Positions 25,175 to 37,143 of a DNA stretch of 64,000 nt are shown one piece after another (the stretch's first letter is position 1; each line of letters opens with the position of its first letter). Source of the DNA: Lunularia cruciata. Taxonomy: Eukaryota > Streptophyta > Marchantiopsida > Lunulariales > Lunulariaceae. The notes under the pieces were generated by a model. It was given only the letters and a program-made list of their open reading frames with translations. It was not told where the DNA came from and did no database searches. Both the position numbers and the translations under genes were made by a program. Location of the stretch: the NCBI GenBank assembly GCA_948567375.1, contig OX419759.1:10694744-10758743 (forward strand), written 5' to 3'.

Positions 25175-25581
25175 TTTTAAGTTTCCTAGTTTACAGCCAA
25201 ATTTAGACGCTACAGCAACTAGCATTATGTCCAAAGTGGTAAACAACCAAGTAAACCCGAACAAGCTTCAGAATGAACATTAGACTTTCTTTGTCATAGT
25301 GTAACCGGCCTCTGAATTCTCACATTCAGCTTTAAGAGAATATGGAGAAAAAACCTTTTTATGTATCATCAGCCAACCGTGGAATTACACAGGAGATTAC
25401 AAGGAATGTGAGGGAAAGAGAAAGCGGCCAAATGACGTAATGTATCGGTAGACCCTGTTCTTCAGCTTCAATCCCTCATGACGAGAAAACGATCTCAACA
25501 TGTACATGTAGCTCGAAACACTAAATTACAAAAGCCTTACAGCTCTGCTCTGCCTCTATCCTGGACTTCCGTTTAGGAAAT

Positions 25582-26070
25582 TTACTGAACATTGATGGTC
25601 ATGACCATGCCTCCGTTCTTGTGTGGTGCACAGTACACGGTGTAGGTACCCTTCTCAGAAAGGGTAACGCTGTAGTCTTCACCGGGTCCGTTCAAGTAAT
25701 CCTCGTGGCTGATGGCGTCGGAGTCGACACCTTCTGGGACATCGTCGAATACAACATTGTGGGGAAAGCCCTTGTTGTTGCGAAAGCTGATAGCCTCACC
25801 AGCGGAGACAGTGAGGGTAGATGGGACGAAAATGAGCTCGCCGCTGTCAGCACCGAGATCGACTGAGGCTGCGTTGGCGGACGCAGCGAGCAAAAGGGAG
25901 GCTCCGGTGGCAACGAGTCCCTTGGCGGCCTTCGACCAGTTGCTCTCGGCTGGGGCAGCGCTGCACACAACAACAGATCGGGTGGAGGTGGCGTTCACTG
26001 AGCGGGCTCCGGCAGCCTTCAACGAGGCGAATGAGGGCACTGTCACAGCAGCACATGCAAGGGACGCCAT
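25582..26070 (-). CDS. PETE: plastocyanin precursor
   Basis: Single-exon gene of 162 aa. Plastocyanin carries electrons from cytochrome f to photosystem I in the thylakoid lumen. Residues 1 to about 40 form a Ser/Ala/Val-rich stroma-targeting peptide. Residues 46-67 form a lumen-targeting segment, with KAAKG then the hydrophobic core LVATGASLLLAA, ending ASANA before the cleavage. The mature part would start ASVDLG and be 95 aa, slightly shorter than the 97-99 usual in seed plants. Copper ligands are all present: His37 in GFPHN, Cys80 and His83 in YCAPH, and Met88 in NGGM (mature numbering). An acidic region survives (DDVPEG, HEDY). I chose the ATG at 26070 because MASLA starts a normal transit peptide. 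The in-frame ATG at 26157 would add 29 atypical residues. No clear TATA box was seen close upstream. The copy shows no damage. Confidence 0.97.
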   Translation of the reverse strand: MASLACAAVTVPSFASLKAAGARSVNATSTRSVVVCSAAPAESNWSKAAKGLVATGASLLLAASANAASVDLGADSGELIFVPSTLTVSAGEAISFRNNKGFPHNVVFDDVPEGVDSDAISHEDYLNGPGEDYSVTLSEKGTYTVYCAPHKNGGMVMTINVQ

Positions 26071-27030
26071 TGCAACGGTCTGAAGACTGTAAAATGGATG
26101 TGGAGCGATACGAAAGAATGAAGAATGCAGTAGATGAGAGCTGCAACTCAGGTTCAAATCAGGTCAGCGTAATAAGGTGAAGCAGCCGTCGAGGCAGAGT
26201 TCGCGGAGAGCAAGTCGAGGAAAAGGATAGAGCAGATAACGCCATCGTAAGATCACACCTTAGTGGTCAAGATTGCAGGAGCGGATGGGGATTGAGAGTA
26301 CAGACTCGTTTCTGGGTGTAAGGTTTCCACGCGTGCCACGTCGCAGTCTATTTCCGGTATTCTGCTGGGTCTTTGGTTACAGGTAATTCTAATTTAGTTT
26401 TACGACTAAATTAGATTATCAGTAACTAGGGAGATTCTTTCAGAATATTTCGAAGTCTTCTAGAAATGTAGCAAATATCTTGCTTTCTCCCTTTCTTGAT
26501 ACGGTCTTCGCACCCTTCATTTGTTCATTTCTACGTGGTCGCCTTTCTCCTCTTTCTCACTTTCTTCTAATAGCATTTCTTTCATCCCTAGAGAATGTAA
26601 ACGGGCAGGTTTAGTGTGGGTTTGGCGTGATGGCGGCAGTGCACAGATCATCGAGCAATTTTGACACCGTGAAAGACGGAGCTCGCGCAATGCGCTGCTC
26701 GAGTGTTTTTTGAGGTCGGTAATATGGGCTCCAGTTTTCTGAGGACACTGATTGCCGTGGGAGATGTGCGCGATTTTGACGATTTATTCCGGTGCGACCG
26801 ACCAGAGCAGGAACGAAGCTGCTTCCGTTGTTTGTCCCGCAGCGGGAGGAGGTTCGGAGACAGGGTGTATATCTGGTGTGGACTTCGGTGGATCGTTCGA
26901 CATTGATGGAGAGGGAAGTCGAAATGGAGGCGGTTCCGTCGAACCTTTACGCATGTTAAGAAGGCTAAAGTTGCCGAGTGTGCAACCCCACCGGTGGCTC
27001 CTTTGCCGGAGCCTCCTTTAGAATAGCATA

Positions 27031-27218
27031 AGCTATGGCACTCTCTTTCACCGGGGCGCCTTCAGGTTGTCCTCTCTCTGGTTTGTTTTGAATCTATGTG
27101 CTTGAGTAGCCTCTTCCTACGTAAGATCGTTGCATTGTGCGACTTATGTTTCCCAAGTTGTGAGAGCTCATGACGATGATGGTAAGTTCGTTTACTATTT
27201 AGACAGCTGCAGATGTTG
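27031..27218 (+). repeat. direct repeat copy 1 with exon-like end
   Basis: About 188 bp starting AGCTATGGCACTCTCTTTCA. It is duplicated 882 bp downstream at 27913-28099 with scattered differences. It includes a strong 5' splice consensus, GATG|GTAAGTTCG, and the peptide YVSQVVRAHDDD just before it. No terminal motifs of an LTR are evident, so I read it as a duplicated exon plus intron start rather than a transposon end. Confidence 0.7.
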
Positions 27219-27912
27219 ATTCTGCGTCAGTTCTCATACAGGCGTTAGTTCAGGCGTTAGTTCTCATATCTCATTATAGCTGTCAAAAGGAAGGGAAGAT
27301 TATGGCTCAGAATTAGCCTCATTTTTTACTAAAACGTCCAGGATGTTAATGGGGCGTGGAGCAGGTTCGGGAGAAAGTGCCGGCTTGGAGAGGCTTTCAT
27401 GACAGGGAGGATGTTTTTTCGGCGTTTTGCCAAAGAGTTTTTACCCAGGTATTTTGATCAAATCTCAGTGGCCCAGCGTTTCCTGGCCCAGACAAGACAG
27501 ATGTGAGCTTCTCTGTAAACTAAGAAAGCTTTTTCCGAGGTGGATTTTGGTTTCATTCCATTTGGAAGGTTTTATGCGAAAGATTTAGTCGTTGAGCTCT
27601 CAATTACGATACGAGGACAAAAAGTTATATCGGTTCCTTCTCAATGTCAGGAGGAGCATGTTTCGAACACATAAGCGAGAAAACAAATTATCTTCTCTTC
27701 ATGATACACTGTTTCCAGGTAAAGGAAGATCACCCTTACTCACAGGAACTTTGATGATGTGCTCTGGCTGAGCGAGCTCCATTTTCTCCATCCTTCTTGT
27801 GTTTTTCAATTTTCCTGATACTTTATGGCCGAACTGGCTTATTTGATCTTTCTCTTGCAGAGTTTGGAGGCTGAGATGGTCAGGTCTCCAGTCCTGGAGT
27901 TGGCACACGCGA

Positions 27913-28099
27913 AGCTATGGCACGCTCTTTCACCGGATCGCCTTCAGGTTGTCCTCTCGCTGGTTTATTTTGATGTATATGCTTGAGTAGCCCTTTCCTA
28001 ATAAGATCGTTGCATTGTGCGATCTATGTTTCCCAAGTTGTGACAGCTCATGACGATGATGGTAAGTTCGTTTACTATATAGACAGATGCAGATGTTGT
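27913..28099 (+). repeat. direct repeat copy 2 with exon-like end
   Basis: Second copy of the unit at 27031. Here the donor GATG|GTAAGT is followed by an acceptor ending TTTTCAG at about 28123. Joining them keeps a frame that reads HDDDGMFLAST and onward to a stop at about 28222. This suggests the last two exons of an unrecognised gene or pseudogene. Whether it is transcribed cannot be told. Confidence 0.6.
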
Positions 28100-28372
28100 T
28101 CCGCTTCTGTGACACAATTTTCAGATGGAATGTTTCTCGCATCCACAAGTTTTAGTTCCGTGGAAGAAGTTATTGAGGAACGATGCAAAGCTAGCGAGGA
28201 AAGCTGGTACCGGCGTCCATGATCCTCAGCAAGAGGTGGAAGATTCGAGACACTCAAGATTGTAGAGGGCGTTTAGGATTCAAGTTCCAGTTGTACTGTA
28301 TTTTAGTGTGCTTATTTAGTGTGTTAATCCTTCTTCCCAAAATAGACTCCGTTCTTCTAGTACAAACAGAGG

Positions 28373-28394
28373 TTTAGGGTTAGGGTTTAGGGTT
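28373..28394 (+). repeat. interstitial telomere-type repeat
   Basis: TTTAGGG, then TTAGGG, then TTTAGGG plus TT. It matches the plant telomere unit. It is too short to be a telomere remnant by itself and could be a telo-box or a repair scar. Confidence 0.85.
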
Positions 28395-28710
28395 GCATTG
28401 AGATGATTTGCGTTCCATGTTGGACAATTGAATTAAACACCGAGTTTGTCCTACCATCCTGGTTAGAACCTCAAACGCGATGCTATTGGGTGAATGGTCT
28501 CATGTTTGCGCACTGGGTACTGAAATTCGTTCGCATGCTTACATGTCAGCATACTGTTTCGCTGCTATCTAACTTCATCATACACTTAACAGCTCAAAGG
28601 GTGTACTTACGCTCCTAAATCCGATGATCAGAACGTGTAGCAAATTTACAACCAGCATATACCAACGAACCAAACAACTTGCAATTGTATCTGTAAAATT
28701 GCATCCGGTG

Positions 28711-28735
28711 TCACTCAATATAGAATATTGAGTGA
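28711..28735 (+). repeat. small perfect hairpin
   Basis: TCACTCAATAT and ATATTGAGTGA form 11-bp arms around AGA. Around it, the sequence starting CTTGCAATTGTATC occurs twice (about 28679 and 28810), so the area has also been locally duplicated. Confidence 0.7.
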
Positions 28736-29429
28736 AAGAACAGCTTAATGTGGATGACCAAGTGAAGACACTGGGAGTTGTAAACATCAAGAACCAAGAA
28801 ACCAAGAAACTTGCAATTGTATCGGTTAAATTGGAATTTGCATCCTGTGGTCACATAGCTCATGTACAATCAGTATTGTAGCTTTGTTTTACCGTCTCTT
28901 CGACTTTCGGACTAATGTCAAAGAGTAGTGTGCAATAACCACAGAAACCACGAATGGATATGCAATAGAGAATAGAGGCTAAATTGCTTAATCAAATTCT
29001 GAGTAGAGAATAGTATGAATTATGGACCAATTATTAGAACTCTTTGAAAAGCTAATACTAAAACTCTTTGAAAGGCTAGTGTAATTTAATTATTTATTAA
29101 TTATTAATGTGTTTGAAACTTTGAATCCAAATCTAGATCTCTATTTAGCTTTTTGGTACTCTCCACTACTAAAACCCTTTAAAGTTAAATGGTCAACTAT
29201 CCATACTAAAGCCCCCCAAAGATATATGGTCAGCAAGGATTTCTGAAACGTGGATCGATGAGCCTCGAATGTGGAGGTGCTCAAGTATTTGTTTTGGTGA
29301 CTGAGATTGTTGATAGAACTTTCCATAGATTCAGTTATTCACGAGAATATCACATGACAGTAAGAACTTAAAATGATAACTCTCGTGTAAAGAAGTGAAT
29401 TACAGGCGTGTCCGAAGGACATGGATACT

Positions 29430-29543
29430 GCTAGTTTATATATATATAAGAGAGCCGTTATCGGGGACGGGTTATCCAAGTCTCATGCTAGTTTTTATAT
29501 ATATAAGAGAACCGGTATCGGAGACGGGTTATCCAAGACTCAT
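29430..29543 (+). repeat. 57-bp tandem duplication
   Basis: Two adjacent 57-bp units, each running GCTAGTTT, TATATATA, AAGAGA, then GACGGGTTATCCAAG and CTCAT. They differ at a few sites. Confidence 0.9.
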
Positions 29544-29633
29544 GAAATGCAAATGATTGATAAGCTATAAGTGCATGATTCACAGTACTAGAGTAATGTT
29601 AAAACCCTGAGCTAGAATATGTCAAAGGTAACT

Positions 29634-29725
29634 TGTAGCAAAGGCATAGTCGAAACAAATCTAGAATCACAAATGACCATGTAGCAAAGGCATTATTGAA
29701 ACAAATCTAGAATCACAAATGGCAA
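29634..29725 (+). repeat. 46-bp tandem duplication
   Basis: Two adjacent units starting TGTAGCAAAGGCAT and sharing GAAACAAATCTAGAATCAC, with a few differences. Confidence 0.9.
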
Positions 29726-30098
29726 ACTACTAAACAACATGAATCACGAGCATCTACGCAATCAGCATATTTGACTTATGAAGCAAAATCAAAGATAGAG
29801 CAATAAGACTATACCTGAGAGCGAACCACGATGAACCACAGAGGAGTTAGTAGAAAAATGAAGGAATGAGCAAAGTTGGTTGAGTGTCAAAACCAGAACT
29901 TGAGAGCCCAGAGTAAGGCAGAATGGACAGGTACCAAAGGTGGAACTAACGAGGGAAGAATGGATGATGACCCAAATGAGAACTATAACCTAAACGAGCA
30001 AAAAGCATAGGGGAGGGGAAAGGGTTTCCGAGGATTGCTTGGGGTACTTAGAGAGGGCCTGGGGAATTGCGAAGGAAAGGAGCTATAGAGTGAGGAGA

Positions 30099-30224
<126 letters not shown>

Positions 30225-30718
30225 GAGATGATGATAGGCAAGGTTATTAGTTTATAATCAACGCACAACATATGTGGTGTGCCAATTGGTAATGGTAACC
30301 TCCCTACTGTCTTTCTTATTTCACTCCCCTTCTCTATACCATTATACAGATTTGTCTTCACTAAATTCATAAATATGTCCTTAGCTAAGCTAAGTAGAGT
30401 TGAACCAAACTTTTCCAAATACCAATAAACCAAGAGAAAAATATAGCACGTTAATCCTTTACTTCAATATTTGGTACTCAAAGGTTAAGCAATGAAAAAT
30501 GTACGTTTTGAATATCTGACATCGATATAAAAAATAAATAATAAATAAAAAGGACAGCGTGGGTGCTTCTTCTTCGTAGGGATGAATTAATAGAGATGGT
30601 GCTTTTTCTTCATAGAGATGAATTAATATTTCATCGCTTCTAGATTAAATGAGTAGTCTACTGACCTGATGAAGTGTTTCTAAAGCTCCATGGAAGAAGC
30701 ATATTAAAACGATATATC

Positions 30719-31000
30719 AATCCACTCCTCTCCCACTTCACTTCACTCCACTCCACTCCACTCCATCCTCAATTAAAGATGTGTCTTTTGCTTCTTACTC
30801 GATGTTTCTCATGATACTCATGTTTCTCCGATTCATGATACTTTGAATCTCAGATGCTTAGATGCTTAACAGTTTGGAAACCTCACGCTTCGCTCCGACC
30901 AAGACACCATCCACTCCTCTCCCACTTATGCTTCAAGCACCTCCGCCCATCCTCAATTAAAGATGTGTCTTTTGCTCCTTGCTGGATGTTTCTCTGTTTC
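30719..31000 (+). repeat. direct repeat pair, about 190-bp offset
   Basis: ATCCACTCCTCTCCCACTT and AATTAAAGATGTGTCTTTTG occur in the same order at about 30719-30812 and 30908-31000. Copy 1 has gained a (CACTC)n run. It is a non-coding local duplication. Confidence 0.8.
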
Positions 31001-31824
31001 ATAATCTTTCAGATTGTGCCTTGCTTGTTACTTATTAGATGATGTATACTAGTTTTCTGTACGTGCTACTTATAAAATGTATCAAATGTGTCTTTACTTC
31101 TGCTTATCTTCGTATTGTTAGATTCACTTAATTTCCATTTCCTTGGATCCATATCATTTAGATTTGCACAAGGTCATACTCGCAGTCGCAGTTCATATAA
31201 ACGTTTTCAGTTCCATACTTTGGGGGTTCTGGATCCCCCGTTCTCCGAACGATTTCTACTCATCTTTTCGAAAATCGTTTGTAAACTTGTTGGAAACTTA
31301 TGTTATCTTTTGTAGACGGAGATTTCTATCGTGCTATTGATAGGATGCATCTTTTAGGTGCAGCACGAACGTTTGAAATCACAAAAATATTGACTCAAAA
31401 ACCAGTTGCTGCTGTGGCTGTGAACAGAAGATCAATCATTATGAGTCGTGTGCATCGGAAAAAGTCAACAAGGAGAGACATGTACTTCGAGCAAACACTT
31501 ACAATTTACAATGGGTGTTCAAATTAAAGAAAGAGAAATGTCAAAAATACACTCAACAAATATTGATATTATTAGTATTATAAACCTTTATTATTTATAA
31601 AAATATCCCTGGTTTTTATTGAACTTTAATACTAATTTGGAAATCTGCTTTAGAATGTTGGGTTGGGAGAGTGGAAGCCGTGCCCGGATCTCGAGTTGCA
31701 CGGGTGAGGTGAACGGTCTACAGTAAGGGTCGGTCTAGTTCTATTAAGTGGTCGGGAGCTGTGGAACTATCTAGTAATGGTCCCCCTCTGCATGAGGATG
31801 AACTGGAAGTGGTTTAAAGTGAGA

Positions 31825-32640
31825 TGTGGTATAGGTCTCGCTTGTGCAATATTCTTATTCTGTCATTGCCTAACCGCTCAAATGGGAGCAGTCAAAATGG
31901 AGATTATAAACACCTGTCTATATAATTTCTCACCTCTTGTTGCTTCTTATTGTCGATTTTGGATCCAGCATCGATGTCTTGGATACGACCTACTGCAGAT
32001 GAAATATATAAACATTTACCCAAATGAGATGGTTTCTTTTTTCTGCTGTTTGTTTCAAATAGTTGATAACTCTTTAGTAGTCTATTCGACTCTTTAGTAG
32101 TCTAATCGACTCTATTGGGGCTTAGCCTCATTTTACCTTTTTCGTCTCTCCCTTGTGTGGGCTTGATGGTTTTCCTATCCTTCGTATTTTCTATGCAGTC
32201 GCCCTTTTTCTTTAGTAGTCTATAATAAAAAGAGTTTTCTTGAGCTTTCTACTCAGGGAAATGGACTAAGTATCGCTTAGGGAATCGAGTCCATTCTTCT
32301 CATGATTAGGAAGCTACAATCACCAAATGTTCCAGTTTATCCTCGTCACTTTGGTGTTTGTGCAACTAGAGATGCTGATTAGAAGATAATTTATTCCTAA
32401 TTTGCCTACCTAGCAGCTCCATCATCCCATGTGTTAGAATCCATTAATTTCAAAATTCTGACTAGTTCTTGCTAGTCATCATGTGAATCTAAAGCTTAAC
32501 TTATTTTTTGGCCAATCCTTAGAGCACAACCTTAGAATTGGGCTCCAGGAATGACAAGGTCATGATTTTGGCTATGGATTATGTATGCCTCAATAGTGCT
32601 AGAACAACAATAAGCAGTAGGAAATTCAGGTCTAATAGGA
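31825..32640 (+). repeat. left terminal inverted repeat of the MULE
   Basis: Shared with the right arm in inverse orientation. Common landmarks are CACAATATTCTTAT/TGCAATATTCTTAT, TCATTGCCTAAC, TTTTCTTGAGCTT, GGTGTTTGTGCAACTAGA, TCATGTGAATCTAAAGCT and TTTTGGCTATGGATTAT. It is longer than the right arm because of a 105-bp insertion at 32105-32209 and a 20-bp tandem duplication at 32071-32110. Confidence 0.8.
32105..32209 (+). mobile_element. 5'-truncated non-LTR retrotransposon fragment with 13-bp target-site duplication
   Basis: These 105 bp match, in plus orientation, the 3' end of the non-LTR family seen on the minus strand at 46.9-48.6 kb: ACTCTATTGGGGCTTAGCC, CTCTCCCTTGT, and the end CTATGCAGTCGCCCTTTTT. 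The insertion is bounded by CTTTAGTAGTCTA on both sides (32092-32104 and 32210-32222). The right inverted repeat of the MULE lacks it and serves as the empty site. This fixes both the 3' terminus of the family and the insertion mechanism (target-primed, 5'-truncated). Confidence 0.88.
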
Positions 32641-32785
32641 AATTTAGTTGATGTCTTGTCATCAATAAATTTAATTCTTATATCACTTCCCCACAAATGA
32701 ACCCGTAAAGCAAAAGTTTTTGAAACTCTTCCTATATCACCTCAACTCTGTTGCTCACTTGGTAAGTTTTATTGGGTGTAAATGA

Positions 32786-32824
32786 TTTTCTCTTGGCAAA
32801 CTAGTCGAGTTTGCCAAGAGAAAA
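32786..32824 (+). repeat. perfect inverted repeat, 17-bp arms, 5-nt loop
   Basis: TTTTCTCTTGGCAAACT, then AGTCG, then the exact reverse complement. It lies inside the MULE between the left arm and the transposase pseudogene. Confidence 0.95.
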
Positions 32825-33369
32825 ACTCTATCCCAACCAAAAGTAGAGTTTCTCGAATAAATTTTTGGTACTTCTTTGATACAAATAGTCGGGGTTGTGG
32901 GAAGTGCAAGAGCTTCCCTGATTAATTAAGTACAAAAAAAAATATGATGAATTATCTTGAACCCTAAACCCAATGTCAGCTTTTTACATTGCACACGTTG
33001 ACATGAGTGCAATAGACTTAGAAGTAGCAATATAGAGTTATGCAAACAACATGCATTTTGAGCTAAAGGTACATTCATGTAGACACAAAATATATACATT
33101 CCAATCATGTAGTTGCAATATGTTTATAGTTCATTGCATATGATCTTTAATACATGCTTAAGTATATTTTGTCTTGTTTACAACTTATCAAGTTTGATAA
33201 AAATGTGCTATAGAGTATATTGTGCTTCTTATGCTTGCAACTAGAAACTTTACGCTTTAGTTGTGCACAATTCAACTACATTCACAATAGGACTATCCAT
33301 GATATCACATATGTAGAGGTGCAAACTACCTTGGAAACCACCAAGCTAGTGAAACTTGGGTTGCATAGG

Positions 33370-34890
33370 AAATTTTCCGTAAGCGTTATAACATACCAGG
33401 CTACAAGCCAAAGGAAATTCAACATGACATCCATCATGAACATGCATTCTTGTGCTATATCACCATATTTGGTGCAGAAAAGAGGCAGAACTTGCTACAA
33501 TCCGTGGGTACTATGATGAAGAATATGCCCATCTACCTCAATATTGTATTCACCTATTACAAGAAAACTTTGGTAGCATTGTATTTGTGGAGACCACTAG
33601 CATTTATCATTTTCATTGGTTTTCCTATGTATATGTTACATCAATCTAAACATTCCTCACTAGTTGCCAGCCAATCTTGGACATTGAATGAACCCACCTA
33701 AAGAGCAGAAACCTTTGTATATTGCATTGCACCGCTTGTATTGATGTAAAAGGGAAACCTTTCCCCATTACATTTTTTGTAATTGATGGCAAAAATTATA
33801 CAAATTGGGATTGGTTTCTTAGGAATCTTTTGCAAATCTTTACAAGAGCATTGTAAGATGGAGTACATCTTCTAGAAATCACATTCTTATCAGACCACCA
33901 ATTTCATGGCTTTTGCATGTGCCGTCTTAATAAAAAAATATATCGCACCTTCAAAAACTTAGAACTTGTCTCACTTCTTTGATAGTGTCCTTATGCACAA
34001 GTAAGCCTTCCTCCATTGTTTGCAATTTTCTTCCATGTTTAAATGTATTTTTATAACTCTCTTGAAATGAAAAGAAACTCATGCATTTTCATTTGCACAT
34101 GAATTTGCATTTCATGCTTTTCATTTCAAACACCTACTTTGTATGTTGAACAAATTTGGAAGATTGATAAGATTTCCGCCAAAAATATCAAATGGATTTG
34201 CGAGACAAAGGCAAAATATTGGGCGCAACTATATTCTTTGGAGGCAATCAATTTGGGCAGCTAATGTCAAACATTGCAAAGGCACTCAACTCATGGATTT
34301 TAGATTCACTTGAACTCCCTACACTTGAGATGATTGAGCTCATACTTGAAAAGCTAATAGGTTGGTTTAAAGAAAAACACACTAAAGCTATGGCATGCCA
34401 ATCCTATCTCACTCCTTTTGCCAAAGAATGCATCCAAGTTGCAATCAATCATGCACAAAGGTACAAAGTCATACACGCAAGTACCATTGAGTTTGAGTGT
34501 CTATCTAATTCTAAAAGTGATCTTTTCAGTCTTGAAATATGAACCTATACTTGCCAATCTTAGCAATGTTCCAATATCGCATATGCTCGTGTTTTTGCTG
34601 TTATTTTTTACATGATAGAATGTATGTTTCTTTGCAAATAAGTGCTTCACAACAAAGTCATTTTGCAACAAATAGAAGACAATTATCCATCCAATCCCTC
34701 ATTGAAGCAGATGGGAAGACCTTGCACTCAACATTGAGAACAACAACGACAACATTAGGAACCCTTTACATCTTTGCCTTCCACCAAAGACAAAGCACAT
34801 TTGTCACAAAGATGAAGGTGGTAAGATTAGACAAGTGCATTGCAAAAGATACCATGGCCTTGGTCATTATTGTAGCCCTTGCAAAGATCC
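33370..34890 (+). pseudogene. Mutator-like transposase, broken
   Basis: Mutator transposases cut and paste elements with long inverted repeats. The frame from 33452 reads ELATIRGYYDEEYAHLPQY, matching the conserved IRG-Y-ESY-LP-Y block before the catalytic core. It then reads PILDIE-stop-THLK, where the family has a D-G-T-H-LK motif, and later FFVIDGKNYTNWDWFL. After a frameshift, 34250-34540 reads NIAKALNSWIL and LTPFAKECIQ, the conserved region after the core. Next comes a SWIM zinc-finger remnant (C-Q-S-stop-Q-C-S-N-I, near 34550). Near 34830-34890 there is a knuckle-like CKRYHGLGHYC, with one Cys replaced by Tyr. There are several stops and at least two frame changes. No functional product is possible. 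The N-terminal part was not found. Confidence 0.82.
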
Positions 34891-36880
34891 TATCTAATCA
34901 AAAGGTAATAATTCTTTTCTTTGTAATCCTCTTTTGTCTTTGTGCACTAAAGAATAATTCAATTCCTCTCCCTTTTCTTTGGTTAACAAAAGTCAACATT
35001 AGTTAATGGACAAAGATTTCTCTAGGACAAGAACTAGCAAAAAAATATTTTCTTTATATGACCTATATATTTGATCTTCCAAGCTTGCAAGCTAGGCCAA
35101 AGTGTTCCACATGCATGTTTTTCCCGCATCCAACTACAAGACCACTTCTCTCATACTCCATCCTCCCCTTTTCTTTGTTCCCTTTCTTTAGACTTGACTT
35201 TAACACAATTCCATTAGCATCCATGTGAGTCAATAGTCACACTTTTGTGTTGAATTATAACAAACACCCATACCACCTCTTCTCTTCATTGAGTCTTTTA
35301 TCAATCAACTTGATTGATTTATCTCCTTGATTAATTTCTTATAGATTCAATCATAGCTAATGAGTCCCTTCTTTGGAGTGAAGAGGCTTGTTGCCGTCAT
35401 GACTCTTGAGTTTATGACTGACCATGACTCTTGAGTTGGCATCTGTAATACCAATAATTAACTTGGATGAGTAATTATACATTCACCCAAAATGGAGCTA
35501 TTCATAAATATCAAGTTTAAAGTGTTAGCATCTAGTGTTTGAATGGACTATAGATCTTAGTCACCTTCCATTACTCATGTAGAGATCTTAACTAAGCTCT
35601 AGCACAACTGCATTGGAGTGCTTTAACTTCAAATTGTTTGTTGTTTCAGCAATCAAGAATGATGTTGGTCGGAACATTTGGTGCCAATGGGAGGATGTTG
35701 CTGGAAAAAGAAGTACTAAGAGTTGATTCTATCACAAGTTTGTCCATTGTGGATTCTCATAGTGCATTGTTGACATAATACATGAGGAAAAAAGGAAGAA
35801 GATAATTTTGCTAGGAGAGCAAAGTATTATATGAAGCACCTATCTCTAACACTTGCAGAGGTGATGATGAAGCTTCTTGTTTAATGTTGAACTTTTCTAT
35901 AGAGATTGTGGAGCCTAGTATCTAGCACCTAAGTTTTTCTTGATTATTTTTGTCAAAGATAAAATTACTGGACAATGAAGTTCAAAAAATTCAATTTTAG
36001 AAGAGCTTATAAGTCAGGAGCACATCATTTGGCTAAATGTTTTAATGACTTTCAAGTTAAAGTAAAACGTCCAAGCTTTTAGTGTAGAGAAATTTTCTTG
36101 ACATTTCAAGTAGTAGTTCCTTTAGATATTCAAAACTATCAAATCTCTAGCTTTTTGCTCCTCCCTAAAGTGTTCATAGGTTATTATCACATGAGGAGCA
36201 TGACAAGAGGATTGAAACTCATGAGGTTGCTTCAATGGACAGTTCAAAGAAGCTTAACATTCATGCAACCAATGGGATGTAATTACAAACATGATTGCAA
36301 GTAAATGTTTTGATTGAGGGTTGAGCATGTCAAAAGTATTAGGTTAGAACCAAGTGAATGCCTGAGTGGCTGGTTGTTGAGCACAAGCACACTCAAACCA
36401 TGGCAAGTCTTCAACTCTTTGTGTTATTAAGCTTCCATCATTTGGCTATTGTCATGCTCAATTTATCAACACCGGTTGTATTTTGGCAAGTATGTTTTCT
36501 CATTGAATACATTGCTAGTCTTTATTGGACTAAAAATTGGAAGGTGTGGTATGTGTATATATCTTTTTGTTCTGTTTTGTCATATAGGTTGACTCTTAGC
36601 CTCATGAGGTGGACAATGATGACTTTTGAACATAATATGCTTTATGTAATATCTAAGGATGGCTTGACGTGGTAGATGAAATCCTTATTTTGTCCTTGTG
36701 GTTTGATATTGTTCACTTTGCTGCTCCCGTACAATTGTATCTAAAATCTAGATTCTTTACAAGTCTTAGGTTGAAAACTAAATATCAGAAATTGGGCTAT
36801 ACAATAACCAAGCAGCTATTATTTTTGGTTGTTTTCTTAAACCTTTGGACTTGGGGATATATTTTTCCATAGTGCAAGCT

Positions 36881-37143
36881 TGCAAATTTTGTCTCAGCTT
36901 ACTTAGCCTATAATGGCTACAATTTATTGTCATAAGTATATGTGTGGCTTGCCAAAGAAACATCATGAACACAATGAGAGAGTTGGTTGAACATCTTTTA
37001 GAACTATAGTGCATACTTTGTAAATTTTGTCTTGGTTCACTCAACCTATAACAACAATTTTTTGTCATCATAAGTATCAATATGGCTTAAAAAAGAACAT
37101 CATGAAAAGGATAGAGAGAGTTGGTTGAACATCTTCTTGAACT
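36881..37143 (+). repeat. 139-bp tandem duplication inside the MULE
   Basis: Two adjacent units begin TGCAAATTTTGTCT and TGTAAATTTTGTCT. Both contain AACATCATGAA and GAGAGTTGGTTGAACATCTT. The function is unknown. Confidence 0.8.

Larger units (their letters stand above)
21991..25581. other. intergenic, no gene supported
   Basis: The first few hundred bases are the likely 5' UTR and promoter of the hydrolase gene. The sequence at about 22090-22560 is pyrimidine-rich on the plus strand. A 66-codon plus-strand frame at 22438-22638 has a Ser-rich, transit-peptide-like start but no continuation that I could splice. The tandem duplication at 23.3-23.7 kb and the palindrome at 25.1 kb are listed separately. 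The last few hundred bases before 25582 should hold the plastocyanin 3' UTR. Confidence 0.4.

Noticed and set aside
25712-26083. Plus-strand frame across the plastocyanin gene
   Set aside because: Antisense shadow of a well-supported coding exon.
26630-27021. Possible gene starting ATGGCGGCAGTG
   Set aside because: The frame closes after 27 codons, and the neighbouring open frames do not join through recognisable splice sites.
27031-28099. Direct repeats as LTRs of a small TRIM-type element
   Set aside because: No TG...CA ends, no target duplication, no PBS after copy 1 and no PPT before copy 2. The splice-site content fits an exon duplication better.
29430-29725. Tandem repeats as a CRISPR-like array
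   Set aside because: Only two units of each kind, directly adjacent with no spacers, in a plant nuclear sequence.
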